Origin: Entophlyctis helioformis
Lineage: Eukaryota > Chytridiomycota > Chytridiomycetes > Chytridiales > Chytriomycetaceae
Length of the DNA stretch: 64,000 nt
Direction of reading: 5' to 3'
NCBI GenBank assembly: GCA_025526915.1
Contig: JAHLKH010000040.1
Span: 109,210-173,209 of the forward strand
The notes under the pieces were generated by a model. That model was not told where the DNA came from, did no database searches, and saw nothing but the letters and a program-made list of their open reading frames with translations. This document shows positions 1 to 11,608 of the stretch, one piece after another (the first letter of the stretch is position 1; each line of letters starts with the position of its first letter). The position numbers and the translations under genes are program-made.

Positions 1-3000
1 GCTTGGTGATCTTGTCCAGGTACTGCGCGTTCTCCTGCACGAGATCCTGTGCATGCGTCTCGGCCGTCTTGACGTGGTCTTGCATGGCTGCCAGCTGCGT
101 CTCGAGACTGTCAATGCGCTCGAGTGACGCCTGCAGCTCCTGCGCACCGGCTGCGTTGCCACCGCCGTTGCCACCGCCGTTGGCGTCGGCTTGCTTCTGC
201 TTGTCGGCAGCACTCCGAAGCGACAGAATCTCGTCCTCGTACTCTTCAAGCTGCTGCTGGCTGTCCTCGGCGATCGATGTCTGCATCGCCAAGTCTTCCT
301 TGAGCACCGCGATATCGCGCTCGCGGACAGCAACCTCCTTGCTCAGCTGCTCGACACGCTCGCGCAGCTCCTTGAGCTCCGTCTGCAGCCCAGCCACGTC
401 CGCAGAGGCTGCCGCAGAGGCCGTGGCGGCTGCATTCGCAATCTCGTAGTCCGCCTCGGTCTGCACCTTTTGCAGCTCTTCCATCATGGCCGACTCCTTG
501 TCCTGCATCTCCTGCATCGTCTGCTCCAGGAGCTCGATGGTGTTGTCGCGGTCCGCAAGCTCCTCTTCCAGATCCTTGACGCGCTGCTGCAGATCAGAGT
601 CCGCGCCAGGCATAGGTGCCGCTGCCGCCCGTGACGCCTCGTTCTCTGCCATCGCCCTGGCAGTCGCCTGCTTGGCTGCCTCGGCCTCGGCTTCTGCAGC
701 CTTGGCCGCATCCTTGGCCGCCTTCGCCTCGGCTGCCGCCGCTGCTGCCGCCGCATTCGCCTTGGCAACTTCGCCGCTCGCAGCCTCGGCAGCCTTGGCA
801 GCAGAAGCCTGTGCATCGCGCACAGCCTCGTCGGCCTGCCGCTTGGCCGTCTGTGCATCGCTCTCAGCCACCTCGACGCGCCGCGACAGCTCGACAATCT
901 GCGCATCCAGCACGCCAATCTTTTCGATCAGCGCAGCCTTGTCGCCATCAGAGCTTCCAACCGCTGCCGCCGATCGAGTCGTTTCCATGGCATCATCGGT
1001 CGCCTTGAGCTTCCGCGTCAGCTCGTCAATCGTGTCCTCGTGGCGCGAGATGGCCGCCCGGAGCGTCTTGATCTGGTCGTCGCGGCCACGGATATCTGCT
1101 TCGAGGCCGCCAATCTTGGTCTTGAGTTGGCCCGCCATCGTCGTCTGTGCGGCAAGATCCACAACATACGCCTTGATCTGGCTGTCCATCTGGTCAATCT
1201 TGGCCTGCAGCTCGTTTGTGGCGCTGGCATCTCTCGACTGGCCCTGGGCAGACTCGGCCAACTCGGCGATCCGCTTCTCGGCCTCCTGCACATCATCCTC
1301 GAGCGACTTGACATACTGGTCACGCTCCGCCACCTCGGCCTCTAAATCGCCCACGCGTGTCTTGAGCTGGCCAATCTCAGTCTCCCGCGCCTTGACTTGC
1401 GCCGTCAGCTCGCCCACAGCATCGGCACTCGTCGCTTGGCTCTGGACCGACTCGGTCAGCTCGGCGATCCGCTTCTCGGCCTCCTCAACGTCGTCTTCAA
1501 GCGACTTGATGTACTGGTCGCGCTCTTGGATCTCCTTTTCATACACGTCCAGACTGTTGCGAGCGCGGTCCATATCGCCGCCAAGCTTCTCAGCCTGTGC
1601 GAGCGCAGCCGCCTCAGCCTGGCGTGCCTCGTCGATCTGGGCAACAAGATCCGCAACACGTGTCTCGAGCGCACGCTGCTGGTCTTGCATGTGAGCGATC
1701 TCGCGTTCGTTGGCAACAAGTGCGTCACGCGCGGCTTGCAGTGTAGCAATCTCGCTTCTCAGGGTCGCAGCATCCGACTGTGCAGCAAGGACGGCAGCCT
1801 CGAGTTGCGAGATCTTGAAGCGGGCCTCGTCCGCTTCGCGGGAGAGCATCTCATTCATCTTGGACAGCTCGCCAGCCTCTCGGGACAGCTCGTCAGACTC
1901 GGCATTGGCCGCCTCGAGCTCCTCCCGCATTCGCTGCATGGCCTCTTCCGACACGCCGGCACTGCTGCTCTTGCTCGCCTCAGCCGCTGCCGCTGCAGCC
2001 GCCTGGTTGGCCATGTCCTTGGCCTTGGCGAGTCCGGCCTCCAGCTGCGCGATGGTGGCGTCACGCTCCTCGACCTCTTGACTCAGCTGGTCAAGGTGCT
2101 TCTCCGACTCTTGCAGCATGTTTTCCAGCTCGGAATACTCTGCATTCTTGTCGTTGATCGTGGCGGCCAGCCGTTCCTCGGCGGCTTGCGCAGCAGCAAG
2201 CTGCACACGCATTTGGTCGAGCTCCTGTGTCAACTTGGTCTGCGCCTCGGCGTTGGACTCGGCAGAGCCAGCACGCGCGAGCGCATTGATAAGCTGCATC
2301 TTGGTCTCGTTGAGTTCGCCCGTGGTGATGTCCAGACGCTCCTCGAGACTGTGGATGGTCGCCTGCTTCTTGGCGACCTCGTCTTCCAGCTGGTCGGCAA
2401 GCTCCATGTTCTTCTCGTTGAGATCCTCGAGCTTGGACACGTCCTCTTTCCACCGCGCTGCATCCTTGGCGCTCCATTCCTTCATGTCGGCAATCTCGTC
2501 CTTATGGGGGTTATGCAAGAGAAGAGAGTCAGCACATGGACATGCCGCGGCAATGACATCAACAAAGCCGTACCTGCAGCTTGGCAACCATCCGGTCGGC
2601 GTCAGCGAGACGCGTCTGCAGATTCTGTGCCGCAGCGGACATGGCCTTTTCAGCAGCGAGCGAAGCAGTCAACTCGTCTGTGGTGGCCTTCATCTGCTTG
2701 ATCTCTATGCTCATGGAGGCAATGGCGGCAGTCTTGTCCGCAAGCATCGCATCTGCTTCGGCGGCACGGGCCAGATCAGCCTCCTCGACCTGCGATAGCC
2801 GTTGGCGCAGATCGTCGCACTCTGCGCGAGCAGTCGCCAGCAGACCCTCGGTCGACTGCAGAGAGGCCTTCATCTTGTCGAGGCTGGCCATCAATGCGCG
2901 CGCTTCTGTTTCGGCACGCACAGCACGCTCCTCGGCAACCTCGACGGCTGCGGCATCCTTGTTGCGCTCCTTGAACAGCTGGTACTTGTCGCGCGTCTCC

Positions 3001-5304
3001 TCGTACTGCCACTGGACTTCCTGGTGGTTGATCTTGAGGTTGTTGTAGGATTCGTTGAGGGCAGTGTGTTGCTCGGTGAGCGTCGCAAGGTCCTGTTGGA
3101 GCTTGGTGTTGGCCAGCGCCAGGTTGGCATTGTCCATCTGGAGCTCGCCAATCTTGAGTTGGAAGTCCTTGCTGTCGCGGTCGAGAGCACGGTCGCTGGG
3201 AGAGAGTGCCTGTGGTTGCTGCGACTGTTTCGGCGGGGGAGGTGGAAGCGCATGGGATGGCGGAGGCATGGGCGGGAGTCCTGAAGACGGCGGCGGGGGA
3301 GGAGCAGAGGGCAGGCCCATCGAGGGCGGAAGACCCCGCGATGTCGCATTGCTAGTGCTGCTGGTTTGGCTCGCACTCGCCTGAGCAGCCTTGAGATCAG
3401 CCTCAGCCTTTGTCGCTCTTGCCGTCGCCGACTCTGCGGCCATCTCCGCCTGCTGGGCCTTGATGTTGGCCTCGACAATGGCGGCTTCGGCAGTGGCAAG
3501 CGACACGGCCAGACTGGAGCACTTGGTCTTGAGCGCCGTCAGCTCAGCCTGGGCTACACCGTTCTTCTTGAGCAGCATGTCGGTCTCGGCGCGTGTCTTG
3601 GCCACACTCTCCTCGTACATCTGCACCTGTCGAGTCTTTTCGGCGATCTGCTCCTGCAGACCCGTGTTTTCCTGCTCAAGCACGTCAACGGTCGTGTACG
3701 CCTCCTGCATCGTCTGCTCAAAGTCGGTGATGCGGTTCTGTGCAACAACAAGGCTGGCTTCTAGCGTGCTGATGAGCCTGTCCTTTTCGTCAACCGTGCG
3801 CTCCAGCTGCGACACCTTGGCCTGGCTCTCGCCCTGGCTCTGAGGTGCCTGGCGCTCTTGGGAGATGCGCGCACGCAGCGTCTCTTCGGTGTCTTTGGCC
3901 TTGAGCAGCTGGTTGCGGGCCTGCGCGAGCTCCTGCTCGAGAGCCTTTTGGCACGACTCGGCCAGAATGCGTCCCTCTTGGTTGCGCTTGGACGCCTGAG
4001 CCCACTGCTTGACCTTGGTCTGCACCTTGGACAGGTCGTCTGTCGTCTCTCGCAGACGCGCCTCCAGCTCAGTGACGCGGCGGTTCTCGATGGCCGTCGT
4101 GGGCAGGTGCGGGTTGCGTCGCCGAGCATCGATCATGGAGCGCAAGTAGGCAGCCTCTTCTTCGGCGATGGAGCGTTTCTTGCCGAGATCCATGAGCGTG
4201 ACCTCTTGCTTCTCGACCGTGTCCTTTGCTTTCTTGAGCTCGGCGCGAAAGTGCATGAGGGCCTGGACGAGCTCGAGTTTGAAGGCATCCATGTCGCGCG
4301 TGTCGCTGCGCTTGAGCAGGTCTGCGAAAGCGTCTGTGCGGTCAACGTGCAGCTCGGACTTGAGGCCGCTGGACTTGAACGTGACGAGCTCGGACGACAG
4401 CCAACTCTGCCTCTCCTTGAGGTCGTAGATGATTTTGTTCTTGAGGTTGAGCTCTGCGGCGGACTTGCGGGCAGTTGCAAGCAGAACGTCGTGCGGCAGT
4501 GTCGCAAGGTCGACGGCTGGCGATCGCTGGACAGCCGTGGCAGCGGCAACGGCAGCAGCGATCGACTGCTGCTGCTGCTGCTCCTCCTGCTGTTCCTGGC
4601 GCTGGCGCATCTGGTAGTTTGCTGCAACCGTGGAAGGGATGCCGTTGAGTGTGGAAGGAGCCGACGATCCAGCCTGGGCTTTGAACAGGACGGCGGCAGC
4701 CGTCTGCGATTGGCTGTTGGATGCAGATCCAGCGAGAGCCGCCGACGCAGCCGACGCCGCCGACGACGAGGCGTTGGACAGCAGGGTGCCAAAGGCAGGA
4801 TCTTGGCTGAACGACTGGCTTTGCTGGAAGCCGGGAGCCGGCGGCAGCTGGCCAAGCGGAGGCGGGCCGCGGGCAGGCGACTGCATGCTGGGGTTGGCCG
4901 ATGGCGAAGCAGACGCCATGAACTGCGGCTGGCTCTGCGGCTGGCTCTGCTGCTGAAAGGGCGGTGTAGAGCGGCTGGTGTCCTGCAGGCCGTAGGCGGC
5001 AGGGTTTCCGGTGTTGCCGGGCGAGGAGAAGGGCACAGGCGAGCCGTTGGCCGTGGGCGGGGCTGCCGTGTGCATGCGGGCCGCCGCCGTTCAAGGGTTC
5101 GCGAAGGGCGGTCAGCAGGCAGGCAGCCACGACGGCACAAAGGCAGGCAGGCAGACGAACGTGGCGTCGGCAGATACACACCTTGCTGCAGCCGTTGCTG
5201 CTGTTGCTGTTGCTGTTGTTGCTGTTGTTGCTGCAGCTGCTGTTGCTCAAGCTGCTTGCGGGCCATGGCAGAGGCAGCCGCACTCGCAGGGCCTGGGCTG
5301 GCCA

Positions 5305-5338
<34 letters not shown>

Positions 5339-5563
5339 GCCTCCGCTGCCGGCGTTGGACGGAGAGCCCGCCTGCAAGCGCTGCTGCTGCAGATACAGCT
5401 CGTACTGCTGCTGGTACTGCGGCGGGATGGTCAGGCTGGACTTGCGTGCTGCCGGCCCGCCCGGTGGGCCCGATGGCAGCGGCTGCTGCGGTGGCTGTTG
5501 CTGCTGCTGCGGCTGCTGCGGCTGCGAGGGCAGCTGCTGGCGCGGTGGCTGCCGCTGGTCCAT
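1..5563 (-). CDS. Large coiled-coil protein with Gln-rich N-terminus (C-terminus beyond the window)
   Basis: Three exons are visible: 5563-5182, 5062-2574 and 2500-1, giving about 1,790 residues before the frame runs off the window. The introns are GT-AG and their phases (1, then 0) fit. The first ~130 residues are Gln/Pro-rich with polyQ, followed by a Ser/Ala/Gln low-complexity stretch. A conserved-looking helical block (around DVLLATARKSAAELNLKNKI) then leads into almost continuous heptad-like coiled coil. The coil is broken once, about residues 730-790, by a proline-rich linker (PPPPPSSGLPPMPPPSHALP) of the kind that binds SH3 or profilin. I do not recognise the family. The composition suggests a cytoskeletal or polarity scaffold, but that is inference. 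The start is the first ATG of the open frame. Confidence 0.75.
5182..5340. repeat. CAG/CTG trinucleotide tracts (polyQ coding)
   Basis: Two interrupted CAG/CAA runs on the minus strand, about 5182-5250 and 5308-5337, encode polyglutamine at the N-terminus of the coiled-coil protein. The first run ends at the exon 1 donor. Confidence 0.85.
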
Positions 5564-5667
5564 GTTGCGTGGTTGCAGGGCAAGCCGCGAGAGAATCTAT
5601 TGGCAGCAGTCTATTGGCATACAAGACACGGCTTACAAGACAACATAAGACAAGACCGCCACGGCAG

Positions 5668-6375
5668 TCACCCGTCAAAGCGGCTGCCCCGTCGCTCGGC
5701 CTTGGCTGACGATCGGTGCTGCTTGTCTCGCCTCCGCCGCTCCTTCTCCGCGTCCTTGAGCTCGCTGATCCGCTTGACCGTCTCTGCCGACGGGCCGTCG
5801 GCCACATACGCGGCCCTGCTCACGAGCTCGCCCAGCCGGCCCATGCAGTCCTCCAGGTTCTGCGGCTGTGTGCGGAACCGGTCCGAGCTGAGCACAAACT
5901 CGCCCTTTTTGTTGATCCTGGCGGGGTTCTGCTCGCGGGCACGGAGCGTCAGTCGCACGGATCTGCCATGTCCATGCTGTGTTCCTGTCGTGTCTTTGCA
6001 CGCATCGCACGCACCTGTGCAATGAGCCGTGCTTTTACAGGCGCCGGCAGCCAGTCTGCGTCACGCACCGCGAACCGCATGTCGACCTTGGTGTTGACTG
6101 CCGATCGCCGTCAGTTCCACGGCAGCGAGACGGCAGTCAGACGGCAGCCACCCACCCTTGTTCACATTCTGCCCTCCAGGCCCACTGCTCCTCGAGTACT
6201 GGAACAGCAGCGTCTCTGAGTGCCACCACCGGCTGGTCAGTCCCAGGCCCACGGCCGATGCAGTTGAATGCAGCAGCACCAGCAGGCGAACCTCGTGGAA
6301 TCGAGTCCTTGGAAAAGGATGCCAGAAACCGCCTGCACTGCTCGTCGTCCTTGGCGTTACTGCCGCTGCTGCCAT
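5668..6375 (-). CDS. ICT1: ICT1-type mitochondrial peptidyl-tRNA hydrolase (class I release-factor domain)
   Basis: Exons 6375-6156, 6097-6015 and 5931-5668 give about 188 residues. The catalytic GGQ motif is intact in SRSSGPGGQNVNKVNTKVD, spanning the first splice junction, and is followed by the RF-1 core and a basic tail rich in Arg/Lys/Ser. ICT1 proteins hydrolyse peptidyl-tRNA on stalled mitochondrial ribosomes. The basic tail is known to enter the empty mRNA channel, and one is present here (KEKERRRRDKQ-like). The third-exon acceptor was chosen because it restores both frame and spacing against the family, and it follows a CTGAC branch point. The start is uncertain: the same frame is open upstream to an ATG at 6516. 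Confidence 0.85.
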
Positions 6376-6540
6376 TGCTGCCAGCGCCAGAGTGCAGCTG
6401 GCGGTGCTGCCCAGTATGCGGTAGTGCTGCCAATCCCTGTATCCGCACGGGCTGCCGTGCAGCCAGCAGCGCAAGCCTGCATGTCGACGTGGGCACCATA
6501 GCTGCACTTTCCTCACGCTCAGGCAACTCGAAGAACCACC
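6376..6540. promoter_or_regulatory. Short divergent promoter region between ICT1 and CSN2
   Basis: The two start codons lie 165 bp apart, or 24 bp apart if ICT1 starts at 6516, on opposite strands. Promoter elements for both genes must therefore be shared or overlapping. No clear TATA box is seen. Confidence 0.4.
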
Positions 6541-8834
6541 ATGTCCGACTTTGAGGAAGACTTTATGGCAAGTGCATGCCGCTTGTATCTGGCCACAGTC
6601 GCAGTCGCAGGAGGGGCGAGAACAGAGGCAGCAGCATCAGCAGCAGAGGGCACGCCGAGCACCCAAGCAGCCGGCTGACGCTGCAGTGGTCGCCATGGCA
6701 ACCAACAGGCCGAGGATGGCGACGAGGACTTTGGCTTTGAGTTTGAGGACGACAACGAGGACGACGACGAGCCCGATGTCGACCTGGAGAACAAGTACTA
6801 CAACGCAAAGGGTGGGTTGTCTGCCTGCGTGCGTGCGTGCATCCCGGCTGCCTGGCGCGGCTCTGGCACGGTGCAGCCAGACCCGTCCGCGTGCAACCAC
6901 CCCTGGCCGTCCATGTCGTGTCGATCTGACGCTGGCGGCGACCCACAACCAGGCCACAAGGAAGACTCGCCCGAGACGGCCCTCAAGGAGTTCCGTGCCG
7001 TGGTCGATGCCGAAGAGGAAAAGGGCGACTGGTGAGCGGGCCGCTCTGCCTGGCTTCTCGCTCTGCGGCCATGTGCCTGCCTGTCTGTCTGCCTGTCTGT
7101 CTGGCACTCACGGCGACTGTTGTGGCTGGCAGGGGATTCAAGGCACTGAAGCAGATGGTCAAGCTCGAGTTTGCCATGGGCGACCACAAGGCGGTGAGTG
7201 CACCTGCCATGCATGCCATGAACGCACCGCTGCATCTCGTGGCATGGCTGGTTGTTGACGATCCGGCAACAGGCCCTCCGAGACTACAAGGAACTGCTCA
7301 CATACACCCGCTCGGCCATCACGCGCAACTACAGCGAGAAGAGCATCAACAGCATCATCGACAACATCTCCACGTCGCAGGACATGGCCTTCCTCGAAGA
7401 CTTTTACGCAGTCACCCTCAAGTATCTGGAAGAGTCCAAGAACGACGTGCGTCTCGCTCATCATGTCGACAGCGCGTGGCCTGTCTGCCCAGCACACGGC
7501 TGACGAAATGCTTGCTCGACAGCGTCTGTGGACCAAGACAAACCTGAAGCTGGCCAAGCTGTGGCTTGATCGCCAAGAGTACTCGCGCCTGACCAAGGCA
7601 AGCCGACTTTCTCTGGGTGTTGTGCTTGGCTGCTGTGACACACGCTGCTGACACGGGCAATCCAAACCGATAGATCATCCGCCAGCTGCACCATTCCTGC
7701 CAGAACGACGATGGCACAGACGATCAGCGCAAGGGCACGCTGCTGCTCGAGATCTTTGCGCTTGAGATCCAGATGTACACGGAGACCAAGGACAACAAGA
7801 AGCTCAAGGTGGGTTGGACGTTTTGGCAGACCGGCAGACCGCCCGCCTGCCTGCCTTCCAAGCAGGCTGACACGAATGTGTGGCAGGCCGTGTACCAGCA
7901 GTGTCTGCAAGTCAAGTCTGCCATTCCACACCCCCGCATCATGGGTCAGTCTTGACGAGTCTTCAGTGGCAAGTATGCGTTTGGCTGACGCGAGACTCCT
8001 GTGCAGGCATCATCCGAGAGTGTGGTGGCAAGATGCACATGAGCGAGAGCGAGTGGGAAAAGGCCCAGACGGATTTCTTCGAGGCATTCAAGAGCTACGA
8101 CGAGGCCGGCAGCCAGCAGCGTATCCAGTGTCTCAAGTGAGCCCCAGACACTCTGCTGGAGTATCCCCATGCAACCACTCACGCTGGAGCACTCTACACA
8201 GATACCTGGTTCTGGCCAACATGCTCATGGAGTCGCAGATCAACCCGTTCGACTCGCAGGAAACCAAGCCGTATGCAGGCGACAAGCAGATTGTGCCCAT
8301 GACGAACCTCGTCAACGCGTTCCAACGCAAGGAGATCAACGAGTTTGAGCGTATTCTGCGCACCAACCGCTCGACCATCATGGACGACCCCTTTATTCGC
8401 ACATACATTGACAATGTGCTCAAGAACATTCGTCTGCAGGTGCTCGTCAAGCTCCTGCGTCCATACACCCGCATCGAGATTTCCTTCATCTCCACTGTAT
8501 GTGATGTGTGGGGCTGTTGGGCGATGCCGCGATGTGACTAACGGTTTTGCCCTGTGAAACAGCAACTCAACGTTGCAGCTGCCGAGGTCGAGGAGCTGCT
8601 CGTGACGCTTATTCTGGACAACCGCATTGCAGGCAAGATCGACCAGATCAACCAGCGCGTCGAGCTTGACCAGGAGTGCGTTTGTGTTGCAGCCGATGCC
8701 TTGCTTGGATGCGGCCTTGAACTGACGCTTGCTGCGGACATAGATCGACGGACCTGCAGTACTCGGCCATGGACAAGTGGGCCACCAATGCGCAGGGTCT
8801 CTACAGGAACGTTCTCGCCAAGGTGCAGGGTTAA
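6541..8834 (+). CDS. CSN2: COP9 signalosome complex subunit 2 (PCI-domain protein)
   Basis: Twelve exons: 6541-6567, 6709-6811, 6953-7031, 7133-7193, 7273-7446, 7523-7597, 7674-7808, 7887-7944, 8007-8136, 8202-8496, 8563-8675 and 8744-8834. They encode 446 residues, close to the animal CSN2 length of 443. The N-terminus MSDFEEDFM, an acidic patch, [11 protein letters not shown], the TPR-like helices and the C-terminal PCI/winged-helix region (NIMDDPFI-like, [11 protein letters not shown]) follow CSN2 throughout. CSN2 is a core scaffold of the deneddylase that removes NEDD8 from cullins. Introns 1 and 6 start with GC (GCAAGT and GCAAGC). In both cases the GC site is the one that keeps frame and family alignment. 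Confidence 0.96.
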
Positions 8835-8958
8835 ATCCCAGTATGCTGCTGCCGTTGGGTTGCAACCCTTCTGTCGGCCCGCGCAGACACCATGCCACTT
8901 GTCTGTTGTAGCATCGAATCTGAATGAACCGTTCATTTGGACACACGCTATGGCACAT

Positions 8959-10348
8959 CTATGGCTGGCATTGGCCGCCTTGTATCCCGCCCAACGACAG
9001 TGTCCAGGAGCCCACAATCAGGAGCCCAAGGAGCTGCGACACGCCGACGGACGTCGCTGTGTACAGATAGGATGGCCGCACATCCAGCTTCATGATCTCC
9101 ATCGTAAACGTTGAGATGGTTGTCAAGCAGCCACAGAAGCCGTCCGAGAGTGCAACCAGCGTCGCGCATGCCAATGGCGTTGAGACGGCTCCAGTCGACG
9201 ACCGCGACACGTACAGCGCGTACAGGAGCGCCGTTCCGGCCGTGTTGGCTGACGGGGATGTGAGCGCCATAAGTCCTTGGATGTCACAAGGCGGGAAGCA
9301 TAGGGTGGACGCACCTGCGAATGTGCCAATGGGAAACCCGGGCAGCATGGTATTGTATCGAGATAACAGGTACCGGGTGGCTGATCCGATGGGTGCAACC
9401 ACCAGTCCGATGGCAATGCTTGGTGCATAGACTGCTGGCGATCCCAGTGTCGTTCCCAGCGCAACAGCATAGACTGCCAAGCACGCTGCGAGTGGGATCA
9501 GCCACTTGCTGAACGAGACTGGTTGTGCATGGCGAGGCAGCTGCGATGGCGGAAGCAGCGACAGGTCGAGAAGCGGCACGAGATCCGGTAGCTGTGATCC
9601 TGCGGTGGCTGCCGACACCGACATGCCGATCGTGAGTCCGATGATTGCGAGTCCAGCCAGCACCTGGTCATGGAAGAGACATCAGCAGGCATGAATGCGA
9701 GGCGCACCAAGCCACACAATGCGTACGTTGTCGCCCGGCAGTCTGCCCAAGCGATCTGCGCCAGCAAACTCGAGGTACGCAGCCAGCGAGAAGGACGAAA
9801 AGGTCGTGATGGATCCTGTTGCAGTCGCAGGGTGGGCAGCGTCCACAGGGTGAGCCGCATGCATGCTAGCCGATCGCTCTTGCCGAGCGGGACGCACCAC
9901 ACAGGCCGGTCGACAGCCCGACAAGCAGGTTCGGGCATCGGGCAGCGAGGGCCGGTTTGTTGCGGTCGATCCAGCCCATGATCAGGCATCCAACAACCTG
10001 CGGGTAGAGGATGGCGGCGACGGGCGACTGCGGGTACGAGTGCAGACGCAAGAGGCCTAGGCGGGCCAGGTATCCGAGCCCCGACCAGAGGATCAGGTGC
10101 AGGACGATGGGCGGCGTGAGTGGCGGCCAGGAGAGCGGCTGGCGCTGGCGGACGGCCGGCTCCTCGACGCTGTCTGACATGGATCCAGGGGGTGTGACGG
10201 CAGCAGTGGATGGCAGCACGTGCAGCGGGTGGGCGGCGGCGGCGGCTGTCATGGGCTGCCCGGGCTGCCCAAGCTGCTGCTCAGACGCCTCGCCGTCGTG
10301 GGCAAGGCGCGCAAGGGATGCGGTGGAAGCCATCACGACCGGGTCCAT
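8959..10348 (-). CDS. FEX1: Fluoride export protein, two-domain FEX/CrcB type
   Basis: Exons 10348-9898, 9815-9727, 9663-9315 and 9248-8959 encode about 392 residues. The protein contains two CrcB-like halves in one chain. The first half has GLSTGLCGSITTFSSF. The second has GSATRYLLSRY, PIGTFAANTAGT and SDGFCGCLTTISTFTME. These hold the pore Asn and Phe-box Thr/Ser-rich segments of Fluc/FEX channels, with about eight hydrophobic segments and a linker helix between halves. Eukaryotic FEX proteins sit in the plasma membrane and relieve fluoride toxicity. The start is uncertain: ATGs at 10387, 10348 and 10180 are all in frame, and the first ~70 residues are low complexity. Confidence 0.9.
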
Positions 10349-10390
10349 CCAACGGCGTTCATTCAAGAAGACGAGGCAAGTGGCCACGCA

Positions 10391-11042
10391 TCACTCGCCG
10401 TGCTTGAGCACATGCACAAACTGGCGGTAGTTGAAGTTGTTCTCGCGGTCGATCGGTGTGCCCTTGAACATGACGTCCACCTGTGCGCAGCCGTCAGTCT
10501 GCGTGTCCAGCCACTCGGCCAGCAATCGCCAGCCCACCTCGTCGTCTGTAAAGCGGTCGCCCATCGTGGTCATGGCCTCGCGCAGCATGTCGGCGTTGAT
10601 GAATCCAGACTTGGCGTCGTCAAAACACTCAAACGCCTGCAGGATCTCGTGCTCGGGGTCCGTGCCGCTCATCTTCTCGCCCATGAGTGTCAGGAACATG
10701 GTAAAGTTGATGCTGCCGGGTGCCTCGCTGATCATGTCGTCGATCATGTCTTCTGTCGGGTTCTGGCCTGCACTCGCACGGCCATCGCTGTCAGGCTGCA
10801 AAGCGTGGCAAGGAAGCAGGAGCGGAGAGGAGAGGAGCATGAAAGAGAGAGACAGAAGGCGAGAGCAACGCACCAAGGGAAGCAAGCATGTCCTTGAGAT
10901 CTTCCTTGTCGATGAAGCCGTCATTGTCGTGGTCGATGAGCGAGAAGGCCTCTTTGAACTCGGCGATCTGCTTCTGGTCAAACATGGCAAACACATTCGA
11001 GTTTTGGCGCACGGCGCGCTTCTTCTTTTGCTTGCGTTGGGA
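10391..11042 (-). CDS. Myosin regulatory light chain (EF-hand protein), 5' end unresolved
   Basis: Exons 11042-10874, 10767-10538 and 10480-10391 encode about 163 residues. The Lys/Arg-rich start runs into [11 protein letters not shown], which aligns with the phosphorylatable [12 protein letters not shown] segment of type II myosin regulatory light chains. The first EF-hand is intact ([12 protein letters not shown]), followed by [36 protein letters not shown] and GDRFTDDEV, and the C-terminus is VHVLKHGE. The order and length match myosin RLC, not calmodulin. It should bind the neck of a class II myosin heavy chain. No in-frame ATG lies close upstream of the first exon, so a very short first exon probably exists in 11050-11600. 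Confidence 0.88.
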
Positions 11043-11608
11043 CTGAGCACGGTGATGAGGGCGTGTGTTGTTGTTGTTGTTGTTGCGTGTCGGCCATTCA
11101 GCAAGCCATTGTGTGTTGGGGCACAGATGCAGTTCAGGACGATGCGATGAGTCGTGCGCAGTATGTGTGGCATGCGTGACGATGGGTCGTGCAAAGTATG
11201 CGTGGCGTGCGTGGCATGCGTGGCGTGGTGCGCAAGACAGAGAGTGGACAGTCAGCGATGCCAGGAGGGTTGGTGGGGGGTGGAAGCGAGCAGCCGACAG
11301 GGCAGATGCAACCCATCTGTACGCGTCGTGCTGTGTGCCGTGTGCCGTGTGCCGTGTGTCGTGTGCCGTGTGCCATGGCCATATGCCAACGCACGGCCAG
11401 ACAGCGAGACTGGACGGGCAGGAGGGTAGGGTCTGGCCAGCCGACGAGCAGCGTGCGAAGGTGTCCATGTCCTGCACCGCGCCACTGGCACACACACGCT
11501 CTGGCACACTCGCTCTGGCCATGGCACGAGCAGCACGCCGTGGGCATGCCGACACCAAGCCACAACGCACCATTTTCAGCAGTTTTCCAACTCGCTGACA
11601 AACCACCA
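11043..11608. other. Region between RLC and lipoyl synthase, repeat-rich
   Basis: About 560 bp without a convincing coding exon. It should hold the missing first exon and promoter of the light-chain gene (minus) and the lipoyl synthase promoter (plus). It contains a run of degenerate 7-bp GTGCCGT units near 11331-11376 and several CGTGGCATG-like copies near 11190-11225. Confidence 0.5.
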
